Shown here: one piece after another, positions 1 to 8,868 of the stretch
Layout: every line of letters begins with the position of its first letter
Numbering within the stretch: the stretch's first letter is position 1
Origin: Bradyrhizobium sp. CCBAU 53421
GTDB lineage: Bacteria > Pseudomonadota > Alphaproteobacteria > Rhizobiales > Xanthobacteraceae
Length of the DNA: 64,000 nt
NCBI RefSeq assembly: GCF_015291625.1
Contig: NZ_CP030047.1
Location: 9,195,050-9,259,049, forward strand
Direction: 5' to 3'
Translations under genes and position numbers: made by a program
The notes under the pieces: generated by a model
What the model was told of the DNA's origin: nothing
Database searches by the model: none
The model's input: the letters and a program-made list of their open reading frames with translations, nothing else

Positions 1-215
1 GCAATCAGCGCCTGCATCTGCGCCTCGACCGTGACGTCGGTCTGGCGAAACACACAATTGCTGCCGAGCTGGCGCGCCAGTGCCTCACCCTCCGGCGCGC
101 GGCGCCCGGCAATCACGATCCTCGCGCCCTCCGCAACGAAGATTTCGGCCGTGCGCAACCCGATGCCGCTCGTCGCCCCGGTAATCACCGCGACCTTGCC
201 GTCCAACCGTCCCAT
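1..215 (-). CDS. SDR family oxidoreductase, N-terminal part (cut by window edge)
   Basis: Reading the minus strand from the ATG at 215 gives MGRLDGKVAVITGATSGIGL, the start of a classical short-chain dehydrogenase/reductase. The TGxxxGIG dinucleotide-binding motif sits at residues 13-20, and a downstream GRR (about residues 37-39) may mark an NADP(H) preference. Seventy-one codons are present; the catalytic YxxxK and the C-terminus lie beyond base 1. Substrate cannot be told from this part. It is transcribed away from the histidine kinase at 395. Confidence 0.85.
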   Translation of the reverse strand, partial: MGRLDGKVAVITGATSGIGLRTAEIFVAEGARIVIAGRRAPEGEALARQLGSNCVFRQTDVTVEAQMQALI

Positions 216-394
216 GCCAGTCCCCCGACTTAACTTCTGACTTTAGGGATATTCCCCAGCCGCGCCTGACGACGCAAGCGCAGGCGCGGTTAACGGCGGG
301 CGAGGTCCACCTGTGGCTAGAAGGCCACAACTGCGGTTTTTCGGTCGCAGCGGCCTTATTTTGGGGCGCCTGTTCACGTGAACTGGAACGACCG

Positions 395-1357
395 ATGGCG
401 AAGTGGATCGACGATTTCTGGGCGGGTTGGCGGGGTGATGCGCAGCCATCGCTGCTGCTTGCGGTCACCTTCGCCGTGCTCTGTCTCGTTTTGGCCACGG
501 CCGCGCGCTTCGGGCTCGCCCAGATCAGGCCGGATGTGTTCTTCACGCCCTATTTCCCGGCGGTTTTCTTCGCGACTGCCTTCGGCGGCTTCCGGATCGG
601 GATCGCGACCGCGCTGGCAAGCGGCCTGCTCGGCGTCGTGCTCAATTTCAGCAGCGGGCACGCCGATCCGGCGCGCTTTGCGCTGCTGATGATCTTCTGG
701 GTGGTATGCGGCATCGCGATCTGGGGGGTGGAGCACTATCGTTCCCTGGTCGCGCAGCAGCGCGAGGTGTCCAAGCGGCTGATCGAGGAGGAGCAGTACC
801 GCAAGATCGTGGTCGACGAACTGCAGCACCGGCTGAAAAACAAGTCCTCGACCATTCATGCCGTGCTGCATCAGGCGCTGCAGGACCGGCCCGACGTCTG
901 GCAGCGTATCGACCATCGCATCCGCGCGCTCGCGGCGACCGACGATCTGATCGCGCGGGTCGACGGCTATGGCTGCGATATCAAGGATTTGCTCCGCTCG
1001 GAGCTCGGGCCCTACGGCCATGTGCGGTTCAATCTCAATGGCGAGCAATTGTTCCTGCCCGCCAAGCTCGCCGTCTCGCTGGCGCTGATCTTCCACGAGC
1101 TCGCGACCAACGCAGGAAAATACGGCGCCTTCTCCTCGCCGCGCGGATTTCTCCAGGTGTCATGGACGGTGGACGACGGGCGTCTCAACGTGATCTGGGA
1201 CGAAACCGAGGGACCGGTGGTCGACGTCATCGGCGAAGCCGGCTTCGGCACCAAGCTGTTGAAGTCGGCGCTGCGGCCGTTCGACGGCAAGACCGAGATC
1301 AGTTACCTGAAGACCGGTGTTCACTGCACCATGCAGTGCAAGCTTCCCAACTGTTGA
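395..1357 (+). CDS. HWE-family sensor histidine kinase with DUF4118-like membrane domain
   Basis: A 320-residue membrane kinase. Residues about 18-115 are hydrophobic and resemble the DUF4118 (KdpD-type) four-helix module. A short linker leads to the phospho-acceptor box near residue 148 (DELQHRLKNK), followed by a compact ATPase with N-box HELATNAGKYGAFS, a WxE (IWDE) and a GFG glycine loop, as in HWE kinases, which are abundant in Rhizobiales. The start ATG at 395 begins just before the first membrane helix. No response regulator is adjacent; the next gene in the same direction is a GGDEF/EAL protein. The input signal is unknown. Confidence 0.85.
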   Translation: MAKWIDDFWAGWRGDAQPSLLLAVTFAVLCLVLATAARFGLAQIRPDVFFTPYFPAVFFATAFGGFRIGIATALASGLLGVVLNFSSGHADPARFALLMIFWVVCGIAIWGVEHYRSLVAQQREVSKRLIEEEQYRKIVVDELQHRLKNKSSTIHAVLHQALQDRPDVWQRIDHRIRALAATDDLIARVDGYGCDIKDLLRSELGPYGHVRFNLNGEQLFLPAKLAVSLALIFHELATNAGKYGAFSSPRGFLQVSWTVDDGRLNVIWDETEGPVVDVIGEAGFGTKLLKSALRPFDGKTEISYLKTGVHCTMQCKLPNC

Positions 1358-1570
1358 TAAGTCGGCTTTTCGGTACACGCACATTATTTGCGCGTGTCGA
1401 TGCAACCGCGCGCTCCGCAATCGCTTTCACCGGCGGCCGATACCGACATTGATACTCTGTTAATGACGATTGCCGCGACGGCTTGCGAAAGCAGCCCCGG
1501 TCTCTTTCTGTCACGGCATTTCGCAAGTCCGCTTAACCAAAACTACAACGGACTTTGCCAAGGTCGGCGC
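1358..1570. other. Gap between kinase and GGDEF/EAL gene
   Basis: About 210 bases. The downstream frame stays open back to 1388, but those 61 codons look non-coding in composition and the natural start is at 1571. No clear hairpin was seen. Confidence 0.5.
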
Positions 1571-3343
1571 ATGCATAATCTCACCAAGTACGATTTTCAG
1601 GCGGGCACCGCAGGGACCGGCCAGGACGACATTTCCAATAGCGAATTGCGCATCCTGCGCGATCTTCTCCAGCTGCTGCCGGCCGGCGTCACCGTCCAGG
1701 ACGAGCAGGGCCAGTTCATCCTGGTGAACGAAGCGGCGGCGAACCAGTTGCAGCTGGCGGCCGGCGCGAGCCAGCCATCGCCTGTCGACGAACGCCATGC
1801 CGCCAACCTCGACCTGTTGCGCAGCGGCCGCCCCGTGGTGCTCGAGGAGGTCCTCGCCTGCGGCGCTTCCAAATACGTGTTCCTCACCGCGCACCGGCCG
1901 GTCCAGATCGCCGGCCGCAATCTCCTGATCTCGACATCGACCGACATCAGCGAGCAGAAGGCGTTCGAGGACCAGCTGTTCCGCTCGGCCTATTACGACG
2001 AGCTGACCGGCCTGCCGACCCGGCGGGTGATCGAGCATCGCGTCAACGGCCTGATCCGCGACTCCTCGCAGAACCATTTCGCGCTCGCCTTCCTCGACGT
2101 CGACAACTTCAAGCACATCAACGACTATTACGGCCACGCGATCGGCGATGCGCTGCTGGTCGAGCTGTCCAAGCGGCTCGGCCACGCGCTGCGCGACACC
2201 GATATCCTGTCGCGGATCTCCGGCGACGAATTCCTGCTGCTGCTGAACCCGATCAGCAGCAACGACGAGGTTGCCGAATTCATCCAGGTCATGCAGGAGC
2301 GGCTGAAGGCGCCGTTCTTCATCGAGGATTCCGAGATCTTCGCCTCGACCTCGGTCGGCGTCAGCCTCTACCCCATGCATGGTCGGAGCTACGAGGCGCT
2401 GCGCCAGAACGCCGACATCGCGATGTATCGCGTCAAGAACAACGGCAAGGGCTCGATCGCGTTCTTCGACAACAGCATGGAGCGCGAGGCGTTGGCGCGG
2501 ATGAAGATCGAGCAGTCGTTGCGGCTGGCGATCCTTGAGAAGCGCTTCTGCTGCGCGTTCCAGGCCAAGGTCGACATCCGCACCCTCGAGGTCAAGGGCA
2601 TCGAGGCGCTGGTGCGGCTGCGCGACGACGAGGGCGTGATCCAGGCGCCGGGCACCTTCATCGACCTCGCCGTGGAGCTCGGCCTGATCGACGAGCTGAC
2701 GTTCCTGGTGCTGGCGGAAATCGTCAAGTCGATCGACCTGATCAACGACACCTTCGGCCCCACGGCGACGATCAGCATCAATGTCGCCGCCAAGCAGGCC
2801 GGCAACGTCGAGTTCATGCGCCGCTTCGCCCGCGCGCTCGAGGAGACCGGCTTCCCGAAACGATTCATGATCGAGGTGACCGAAGACGCGTTCGTGACCC
2901 GGTCGCATTTCCAGGACCAGATCCTGCCGATCCTGCGCGGCATCGGCGTCGGCATCTCGATCGACGATTTCGGCATCGGCTATTCGTCGCTGTCGGCGCT
3001 CGCCGACATCACCGCCGACGAGATCAAGATCGACCGCTCCTTCATCACCGACATCCACAAGCGGCCGCGCAGCCAGGGCATCCTGCGCGCGATCGAATCG
3101 CTGAGCGAGGCGCTCGGCATGACCGTGATCGCCGAGGGCATCGAGTCCTACGAGGAGCTGACCTATCTGCAGGCGGCGACCAAGATCCGCTATGCGCAGG
3201 GCTACTACTTCGCCAAGCCGATCTTCCTCGAGGACCTGAAGCCAGCGACGCCGGTCGCCAGCGAGAGCCGCGCCAGCATGGCGGCGCGCCCGTCCCAGGA
3301 CGGCCGCCAGGGCTACTCGCGCGCCAGCGGCTTCAGGCGGTAG
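1571..3343 (+). CDS. PAS-GGDEF-EAL cyclic-di-GMP turnover protein
   Basis: From the ATG at 1571 the product is 590 residues. The N-terminal part (about 25-135) looks like a PAS sensor. A diguanylate cyclase domain follows (DELTGLPTRR, FLDVDNFKHIND, then SGDEF at the active site instead of GGDEF). The C-terminal EAL phosphodiesterase domain has KGIEALVRL, DDFGIGYSSL, EIKIDRSF and EGIES. The PAS suggests cytosolic sensing; no membrane segment is seen. The SGDEF change leaves cyclase activity open, while the EAL metal ligands look intact. I preferred 1571 to 1388 because the upstream segment has no domain-like features. Confidence 0.88.
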   Translation: MHNLTKYDFQAGTAGTGQDDISNSELRILRDLLQLLPAGVTVQDEQGQFILVNEAAANQLQLAAGASQPSPVDERHAANLDLLRSGRPVVLEEVLACGASKYVFLTAHRPVQIAGRNLLISTSTDISEQKAFEDQLFRSAYYDELTGLPTRRVIEHRVNGLIRDSSQNHFALAFLDVDNFKHINDYYGHAIGDALLVELSKRLGHALRDTDILSRISGDEFLLLLNPISSNDEVAEFIQVMQERLKAPFFIEDSEIFASTSVGVSLYPMHGRSYEALRQNADIAMYRVKNNGKGSIAFFDNSMEREALARMKIEQSLRLAILEKRFCCAFQAKVDIRTLEVKGIEALVRLRDDEGVIQAPGTFIDLAVELGLIDELTFLVLAEIVKSIDLINDTFGPTATISINVAAKQAGNVEFMRRFARALEETGFPKRFMIEVTEDAFVTRSHFQDQILPILRGIGVGISIDDFGIGYSSLSALADITADEIKIDRSFITDIHKRPRSQGILRAIESLSEALGMTVIAEGIESYEELTYLQAATKIRYAQGYYFAKPIFLEDLKPATPVASESRASMAARPSQDGRQGYSRASGFRR

Positions 3344-3626
3344 AGGCGACCACGCAATAGATCGAAGCAGCGAGCCCTCGCTTCACCTCGCCTCACCTTC
3401 GGGCGCACGGCCAAAATATCGAAAACAACCCCATGCAAAGTAGCCGGCGGCCGCCGGCGTTCGACACGGCAACTTGACACGCCGGGCAACTCAGCCGTAT
3501 TCTTCCATTATTCCGAAATTGTACAAACTCCCTCTCCGAGGCTATCGCATAGGGCATTTGCGGACTTCTGCAACTGATAGCGATGTGCGATAGCCCTGCC
3601 ACCTGCGGGGCGAGGGGAAGGTCGAG
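3344..3626. other. Convergent intergenic region, nothing recognised
   Basis: About 280 bases between the ends of two convergent genes. A TTGACA hexamer occurs at about 3474 without a convincing -10 or downstream gene. No gene or clear terminator was identified. Confidence 0.4.
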
Positions 3627-4265
3627 CTACTTCTCCAGCACCGGGAGCGGCGGCACGCTGTCATTGGCGGCGCCGGCCTGCATCGTGATCAGCGTCATCG
3701 AGACGAGGTCGTAGTAGCCCATGATGCCGATGATATCCATGATGCCGCGCTCGCCGAACTTCTCCTGTGCTGCCTTGTAGACGGCGTCGCTGACCTTCCT
3801 GTCGCGATAGAGCGCGATGCCGAGATCGTAGAGTGCGGCCTCGTCGTCCTTCATGCCGTCCGGCCGCGTGCCCTTGGCGATGGCGTCCGCGATCTTCGGA
3901 TCCAGCCCGCCCTTCATCGCCAGCGGATAGTGCGCGGACCATTCGTATTGCGCCGTCCAGTGCCGCGCCGTGATCAGGATCGCCATTTCGCTGAGCCGCG
4001 CCGGCAGCGAAGTGTTCCAGCGCAGATAGTCCGACAGGTTCGACAGCTTCGGCGCCAGATCGGGATTGCGGATATAGGCGCGGTAGGGCGGCGCGGTGAA
4101 CTTGGCATTGCGCGGCGGCGCGCTGATCAGGTCGGCCCAGGCCTTCTGCGGCGGCGACAGCTCCTCGGCCTTAAGCGGCGCGAAACGCGCGGCATCCTCG
4201 CCGCGCGCGGCGGGCGCGGTCAACGCCAGGACTGCCAGAACGCCCGCCCCAAGTAATTTTCTCAT
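3627..4265 (-). CDS. Carboxymuconolactone decarboxylase (AhpD-like) family protein, exported
   Basis: The ATG at 4265 is preceded by a GGGAGAG ribosome-binding site; upstream in-frame codons look non-coding. The 212-residue product opens with a signal peptide (MRKLLGAGVLAVLALTAPAA, cleavage likely after ARG) and then has a CMD-type helical body, including SEMAILITARHW. The usual CxxC redox pair of AhpD is absent: the matching position reads TARHWTAQYEW. This resembles the WTAQYEW subgroup of CMD proteins, whose reaction is mostly unassigned. Periplasmic location is inferred from the leader. Confidence 0.8.
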   Translation of the reverse strand: MRKLLGAGVLAVLALTAPAARGEDAARFAPLKAEELSPPQKAWADLISAPPRNAKFTAPPYRAYIRNPDLAPKLSNLSDYLRWNTSLPARLSEMAILITARHWTAQYEWSAHYPLAMKGGLDPKIADAIAKGTRPDGMKDDEAALYDLGIALYRDRKVSDAVYKAAQEKFGERGIMDIIGIMGYYDLVSMTLITMQAGAANDSVPPLPVLEK

Positions 4266-4431
4266 TGTTGCTCTCCCTTTCCGATGCAGGCTTCTCGTGT
4301 CCTGCACGGCGGCGGAGCTTAGTCGCGACCAGGACAGATGCAATGAGGCCGGCACGCCCGCGCCGCACCTACCGCCGCAGCCGACATCGGCCTATATTGA
4401 CGGCGTCCGAAGCGACGCGAAGGTGTCTGCC

Positions 4432-4836
4432 ATGCAGCCTGTCTCCATTCTCCTCAACATCCTCTGGATCCTGATCGGCGGCGCGTGGATGGCGTTCGGC
4501 TGGCTGATCGCCGCTGTCATCATGGCGATCACCATCATCGGGCTGCCCTGGGCGCGCGCGGCGTTCAACATTGCGGTCTACACGCTGCTGCCGTTCGGCT
4601 CGCGTGCGGTCCGGCGCGATGAAGTCACCGGCATGTCCGATCTCGGAACCGGGCCGCTCGGCGTGATCGGCAATCTGATCTGGTTCATCCTGGCCGGCTG
4701 GTGGCTCGCAATCGGCCACGTGATCACCGCCATCCTGCTGGCCGTGACCATCGTCGGCATTCCCTTTGCCTGGGCGCATCTCAAGCTTGCCAGCATCGCG
4801 CTGTGGCCGATCGGCAAGGTGATCGTACCGGCGTGA
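4432..4836 (+). CDS. YccF (DUF307) family inner-membrane protein
   Basis: The 134-residue product from the ATG at 4432 has the paired hydrophobic repeats of YccF: a first half with IIGLPWARAAFNIA and a second half with IVGIPFAWAHLKLA, each followed by a loop ending in PFGS or PIGK. Two to four membrane helices are expected. Molecular function in bacteria is not established. The frame is open upstream to 4096, but that stretch is antisense to the neighbouring gene and was left out. Confidence 0.85.
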   Translation: MQPVSILLNILWILIGGAWMAFGWLIAAVIMAITIIGLPWARAAFNIAVYTLLPFGSRAVRRDEVTGMSDLGTGPLGVIGNLIWFILAGWWLAIGHVITAILLAVTIVGIPFAWAHLKLASIALWPIGKVIVPA

Positions 4837-4856
4837 CGCAGGCCTGCCGTCGACGG

Positions 4857-4961
4857 CTAAAGCGCGATGAGATTGGGTTGAATCATCGTCGCGCTTTAGC
4901 TCCTTGTTTGAGCATGATCTTTTCGGAAAACCGCTTCACACTTTTCCGGATCATGCTCTAG
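4857..4961. repeat. Two-hairpin palindromic repeat, copy R1
   Basis: Starts with ctaaagcgcgatga, whose arm returns as tcgtcgcgctttag (one mismatch). A second hairpin has arms gagcatgatc and gatcatgctc around a ttcggaaaa/ttttccgga core. The element is nearly identical to copy R2 at 21384-21488. Its right edge (cta at 4958-4960) is the stop codon of the minus-strand Cys-rich protein gene. I recall such elements as common in Bradyrhizobium and relatives. Confidence 0.85.
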
Positions 4962-5215
4962 AGCCAGTCCTTGGTGGTTTGGCTGCAAGCCTGGTAGTCG
5001 CGTCGCCAGATGAAGCCACCGCCCCCACAGGGGGGACGTGGGCGCGAGGTGGCGGGGCACTCGTTCCTGACCCGCGCGCTGGTGCCCCAGCCGTCGATCA
5101 CGCAGGCACCTCGTGAGGTCCTGTGGCAACCGTCGCCACATCCCTCGGCAGCAAAGGCGGGGGTCAAGCCAAGAAACGCACCGGCCGTCAGAACCACGAG
5201 CAGACCTGCTCTCAT
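4958..5215 (-). CDS. Small secreted cysteine-rich protein
   Basis: Eighty-five residues from the ATG at 5215, with GGAGG at good spacing. A signal peptide (MRAGLLVVLTAGAFLGLTPA, then FAA) precedes a mature part of about 60 residues with cysteines in EGCGDGCHRTSRGAC, NEC, PPCGGGG and ACSQ, so a disulfide-linked periplasmic or secreted peptide is likely. I recognise no functional family beyond small Cys-rich secreted proteins of Bradyrhizobium. The TAG stop lies in the edge of repeat R1. The longer open frame to 5314 has no support. Confidence 0.7.
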   Translation of the reverse strand: MRAGLLVVLTAGAFLGLTPAFAAEGCGDGCHRTSRGACVIDGWGTSARVRNECPATSRPRPPCGGGGFIWRRDYQACSQTTKDWL

Positions 5216-5332
5216 GATGTCCTCCATTGTGCCGTCGGTTGTGATGCTCCATTCACGTTGCGCACTGAGCCTAGGCGATATCGATCGCGCTCGCCACCGA
5301 ATCCATGCGCACATTCCGGTGTGCGCTGGGGG

Positions 5333-6370
5333 TCAGCGCGCCGCCTCGCAGCCCTCGATGTCGAACACCGCAGTCAGGCCGCAGGGCGAGTTGAGCATCT
5401 TGCCGCCCTCGTGACCGACGCCGGGGACATCCCACACGCTGTGGTTCGGCGCGCCGTTGTCGCGGGCCTGCATCGCCGCGACGTAGGAATGCCCGCGTGC
5501 GTAACGATACGGCCCCTCGGCTTCCGCCATGCAGGATTTATCGAGCGCGGGATGATTGGGGTTGGTGTCGAGCGTTCCCAGGAGATAGATCACGCGGCGC
5601 GCGACATAGGCCCGCTCCAGCGCGGCCGGGGTCGGCTCGGCGAGATAGGGCGGACGGTCGTCCATGCCGAACTTCCAGCTGTTGTAGCCTTCGCACGTCG
5701 CCGCAATCGCGGGCTCCGGCCGCTCCTTGGTGAAATAAGCGTAGGAGGACGGATTGGCGACGACGTAGCGCACGCCAATGCCCTCGCGCAGCAGCACCTG
5801 GTCGCCCTTCACCGCGATCGCATAGCGCTGCACCACCTGGCCGCCGCCGGAATGGCCGAACACCACGACCTGCTTCAGGTTGGGAAACAGCTTGCGGTCG
5901 CCGAGCCTCGCCAGGATGGCGTCGAGCGCCTCGAACGAGCTCGCCGGATTGGGTGCAAGCGCGGGCTCGCCGCCCTGCCAGCCATAGAGGCTCCAGCGCA
6001 GTGTTTCCGCCGGCAGCTTGAACGCCTCGACGTCGGGCTCGATCAGGAATTGCGGCGCGATCATCAGCGCGCTCTTGCCGGCATCGCCGGCCGCGGCCTG
6101 CGCGCTCAGCGCCGCGCGGAAATAATCGTCGGCATTGCGCAGCACGCCGTGCAGCACCAGCACCGCGCGGGTGACGTCCGGCAGCGGATTGGACCAGTCC
6201 GCCGAGAGGTAGACCGGAAACGTCGCGTTGCCGACGGCGATCCGACCGCTCGCGACCTCCTTGACCGGCTTCTTGTCGCGCTCGATCTGCGCCTGCGTCG
6301 CCGACGCGACCGGCACGTGAACGGCCGCGATCAGCAGCGCCAATACCGCAAGCCAGTGCCGATGATGCAT
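5333..6370 (-). CDS. Secreted alpha/beta hydrolase
   Basis: A 345-residue protein with an N-terminal signal peptide (MHHRHWLAVLALLIAAVHVP, then VASA). The fold is shown by VLVLHGVLRNADDYF (oxyanion strand), the nucleophile elbow VVFGHSGGGQ near residue 170 and a late GVGHEGGKM carrying the likely catalytic histidine. Several cysteines near the C-terminus suit an oxidising periplasm. Substrate unknown. It is a single gene; the divergent side upstream is non-coding. Confidence 0.8.
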   Translation of the reverse strand: MHHRHWLAVLALLIAAVHVPVASATQAQIERDKKPVKEVASGRIAVGNATFPVYLSADWSNPLPDVTRAVLVLHGVLRNADDYFRAALSAQAAAGDAGKSALMIAPQFLIEPDVEAFKLPAETLRWSLYGWQGGEPALAPNPASSFEALDAILARLGDRKLFPNLKQVVVFGHSGGGQVVQRYAIAVKGDQVLLREGIGVRYVVANPSSYAYFTKERPEPAIAATCEGYNSWKFGMDDRPPYLAEPTPAALERAYVARRVIYLLGTLDTNPNHPALDKSCMAEAEGPYRYARGHSYVAAMQARDNGAPNHSVWDVPGVGHEGGKMLNSPCGLTAVFDIEGCEAAR

Positions 6371-6486
6371 GGTTCAACTCCATTGGTGCCGCTAGCGGCG
6401 ATGCAATCCGTCCTGATCATGGCGCATTGGGCTGCACTTCATGCATGAATTTTCGGAAAGGCAACACACTCGGAAAGGGATGACGC

Positions 6487-7566
6487 TCACGCCGCGAGCC
6501 GGCCGCGATTGTTCGCGGCGAGGATCGGTCGGATCAGTCGGCCGAACCGCTCGGCCTCCTCGTCATGCAGATAGCCGGACAGGCAGAAGGAGTGGCAACC
6601 GGCGTCGATGAACTGCTGCAGCGTCGCGGCGCATTGTTCGGGATTGCCGACCACAGCGATGCCGGCACCGGGCCGCACCTTGGTGATGCCGGTCCACAGA
6701 TGCGGCATCAGGAGGTCGCCGTAGTCGCGCGCGAGCTGCTGCACGCGCTGGTTGGCTTCGGACTTGACGTAGAGTGTCTTCATCTCCTGCTTCTGCCGCT
6801 CGGTGGCGTGGCGCACCAGCTGGTCGGCGGCCTCCCAGGCATCCGCCTCGTTCTCGCGGCAGATCACCTGCAGCCGCATGCCGAAGCCGATCGCGTCCTC
6901 GCGGTCATGCGCCCGCGCCATCCGCCTGATCTCCGCGATATTATCCGCGATACGCTCGGGCAGATCGCCCCAGAACAGATGGACGTCGGAATGCTTCGCC
7001 GACACCTCCCAGGCCTGCCGCGAGCCGCCGCCGAGATAGAATTTTGGAAACGGCTGCTGCAGCGGACGCGGGCGGATATGCGCGCCCGAGATGGTGTGAA
7101 ACTTGCCCTGGAAATTCACCGGCCCGCGCGTGGTCCACAGCGCCTTGAGGATCGAGACCTCCTCGTCCATCAGCGCGTAGCGCTCTTCCTTGGCGTAGCG
7201 CACGCCTTCGGCCTCGACCTCGCTCTCGTTCTGCCCGGCGATCAAATTGATGCAGATCCGCCCGCCCGACATCTGGTCGAAGGTCGAGATCATCTTGGCC
7301 ATCAGCACCGGGTTGATATAGCCGGGCCGCGCCGCAATCAGCGGCTTGATCCGCGCCGAGCGCGCCGCCATGAATGCACCGGATATCCAGGCCTCCCAGC
7401 ACACCGACCCGACCGGGATCAGCAGATATTCGAACCCGGCATCCTCGGCCGCCTTGACCACGCGGTCGCAGAGTTCCGGCGACCCCGCGATCTGCGCCTC
7501 CATCAGCCCATAGGCCGTGGTGTCGCCATGCGTGGGCAGATACCAGCCGAATTCCAGCGGACGCAT
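6487..7566 (-). CDS. LLM-class flavin-dependent monooxygenase (SsuD-like)
   Basis: A 359-residue enzyme of the bacterial luciferase-like family. It shows the typical course of alkanesulfonate-type monooxygenases: FGWYLPTHGD at the start, a PGYINPVLMAKM segment, GGRICINLIAGQNESE, and YLGGGSRQAWEVSAKHSDVH. FMNH2 from a separate reductase is expected as co-substrate. The ATG at 7566 has GAGGGAG seven bases upstream; a TTG two codons earlier is less likely. No ABC sulfonate transporter is adjacent, so the substrate is open. Confidence 0.85.
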   Translation of the reverse strand: MRPLEFGWYLPTHGDTTAYGLMEAQIAGSPELCDRVVKAAEDAGFEYLLIPVGSVCWEAWISGAFMAARSARIKPLIAARPGYINPVLMAKMISTFDQMSGGRICINLIAGQNESEVEAEGVRYAKEERYALMDEEVSILKALWTTRGPVNFQGKFHTISGAHIRPRPLQQPFPKFYLGGGSRQAWEVSAKHSDVHLFWGDLPERIADNIAEIRRMARAHDREDAIGFGMRLQVICRENEADAWEAADQLVRHATERQKQEMKTLYVKSEANQRVQQLARDYGDLLMPHLWTGITKVRPGAGIAVVGNPEQCAATLQQFIDAGCHSFCLSGYLHDEEAERFGRLIRPILAANNRGRLAA

Positions 7567-7695
7567 GGGCAAACTCCCTCAAAAGCCGGCCTTTTCGGAA
7601 GGCCTGTCATATTGGCGCAGGCAGTTTACAGCCGTTAACCGGCCGGACAACGCCGTTGCCGACACCGAGCCAATCAGCTAAATGGTGGCCGGTAC

Positions 7696-7772
7696 GCACC
7701 CGTAGCTCAGCTGGATAGAGCGTTGCCCTCCGAAGGCAAAGGTCACACGTTCGAATCGTGTCGGGTGCGCCA
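7696..7772 (+). tRNA. tRNA-Arg (anticodon CCG)
   Basis: A 77-nt cloverleaf: acceptor GCACCCG pairs with CGGGTGC, D-arm with AGCTCAGCTGGATAGAGC, anticodon stem TTGCC/GGCAA holding loop CTCCGAA (anticodon CCG), T-loop GTTCGAATC. CCA is encoded. It reads CGG codons. The DNA downstream looks accessory (see findings). Confidence 0.97.
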
Positions 7773-8071
7773 TTTCGCAATTTTCGCTTCCGACCAATAC
7801 CGGATTGATGCCGCATCTCTGATGCAGGTGCGGGCTCGGCTTGTCACCGCAAGGCGACAGTAAGCCGCGTCTCAACAGCGCAATACTGTCGCAGCGATTG
7901 ATCTCCGCATCCTGTTGCGATCGGATCGGCGCAATTTGAGATCGGGGGATTTCATGGGGCGGCGTTTGCTGTCGCGGCTCACCCGGAACGGACATTCCAG
8001 CCGCTCAATTCCTGCGCTAGTGTCAGCCCACCGAGTGCCAAAAAGTGCAGAACATGGGAGGGAAACTTCTT
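7773..8071. other. Spacer after tRNA-Arg
   Basis: About 300 bases downstream of the tRNA without a convincing gene. I looked for a repeated copy of the tRNA 3' end (an att-like site) here and further right and did not find one by eye. Confidence 0.4.
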
Positions 8072-8560
8072 ATGTCCACGTTAAAATGCCTCGTTGCCAT
8101 CGTTGGGTGGCTTATTGCGGCGTATCCGAGCTTTGCCGATGACCGTGAGAAGGTGATCGGCATCTGGAAACTGGTTTCTCAAGAAATTGAAATTCAAGCC
8201 ACCGGGCAGAAAGAACCCGTCTTCGGACGCTCCCCTACGGGATACGCAATTTTCACGGCTGAGGGCCGTGTAATGTTTGTCCTGACTGGAGAGGGGCGCA
8301 AGCCACCACAAACGGTCGAAGATCGCGCCGATCTGCTAAACAGCATGGCCGCCTACACCGGCATGTACCGTCTCGAAGGGGACAAATGGATTACGAAGGT
8401 CGATGTTGCTTGGAACCCTGAATGGGTAGGCACCGAGCAAACACGCTTCTTCAGATTAGACGGGGATCGCCTTCAAGTCACTTCGACGTGGCGAATAATG
8501 CCAAACTGGGCAGATAAGGGGATGCAGAGGAGCCTCCTTGTATTCGAAAAAACGAAATAG
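8072..8560 (+). CDS. Lipocalin-like domain protein, exported
   Basis: From the ATG at 8072 (GGAGGG upstream) the product is 162 residues: a signal peptide (MSTLKCLVAIVGWLIAAYPS, then FA) and a lipocalin_5-type barrel with IGIWKLVSQE at the start, a GYAIFTAEGR turn and WNPEWVGTEQTRFF. Members bind unknown small ligands or act in detoxification clusters; nothing here fixes the ligand. Base composition is visibly lower in GC than the flanking genes, which hints at acquisition. Confidence 0.75.
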   Translation: MSTLKCLVAIVGWLIAAYPSFADDREKVIGIWKLVSQEIEIQATGQKEPVFGRSPTGYAIFTAEGRVMFVLTGEGRKPPQTVEDRADLLNSMAAYTGMYRLEGDKWITKVDVAWNPEWVGTEQTRFFRLDGDRLQVTSTWRIMPNWADKGMQRSLLVFEKTK

Positions 8561-8868
8561 GAGTTTGAACAACCTACCTTCGCGAGCCGGGCGACTATGA
8601 GTGCATGCGCCGAGTGCATGCGCCGTGCGTGCATTCCCCGAACGCCTTCCGTTACGTCGCATAGGTCTCTTGTTGGCCAATCGCGCCATTCCCGGAATTG
8701 ATCGAAATGGCCGCAATCGAAGGATGGCCGGACCACCCGTGAATTTGGGAACACCGCCGCCCATGAGGCGTAGCGCAAGATCACAGTCCGTCGCTGGTTA
8801 TCCGGCCGGATCGCGTCGGCGGCCGCCGCGTCATAGCGCCACGGCGAAAGCGTAGTGCCCATCTTCAT
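8473..8868 (-). CDS. Hypothetical ORF starting in repeat copy A (doubtful)
   Basis: The minus-strand ATG at 8868 opens a 131-codon frame whose first 36 residues (MKMGT..WRYD..RRT.ILRYASW) match the frame in repeat copy B. Beyond the repeat the sequence is unrelated and runs antisense into the end of the lipocalin-like gene, so the full-length frame is unlikely to be a normal protein. The shared start segment is worth noting because it keeps its reading frame in both diverged copies. No function known. Confidence 0.25.
   Translation of the reverse strand: MKMGTTLSPWRYDAAAADAIRPDNQRRTVILRYASWAAVFPNSRVVRPSFDCGHFDQFREWRDWPTRDLCDVTEGVRGMHARRMHSAHALIVARLAKVGCSNSYFVFSNTRRLLCIPLSAQFGIIRHVEVT

Noticed and set aside
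1511..3058. 515-codon open frame antisense to the GGDEF/EAL gene
   Set aside because: High-GC shadow: Asp/Leu/Arg/Val-rich composition mirrors the sense codons, no domain and no ribosome-binding site.
3474..3510. TTGACA hexamer as a promoter
   Set aside because: No matching -10 at proper distance and no plus-strand gene downstream until 4432.
5123..6448. 441-codon plus-strand frame antisense to the secreted hydrolase
   Set aside because: Arg/His/Ala-rich shadow; the opposite strand has a clear signal peptide and nucleophile motif.
7696..8071. att site at the 3' end of tRNA-Arg
   Set aside because: No second copy of the tRNA end and no integrase gene seen in the window.
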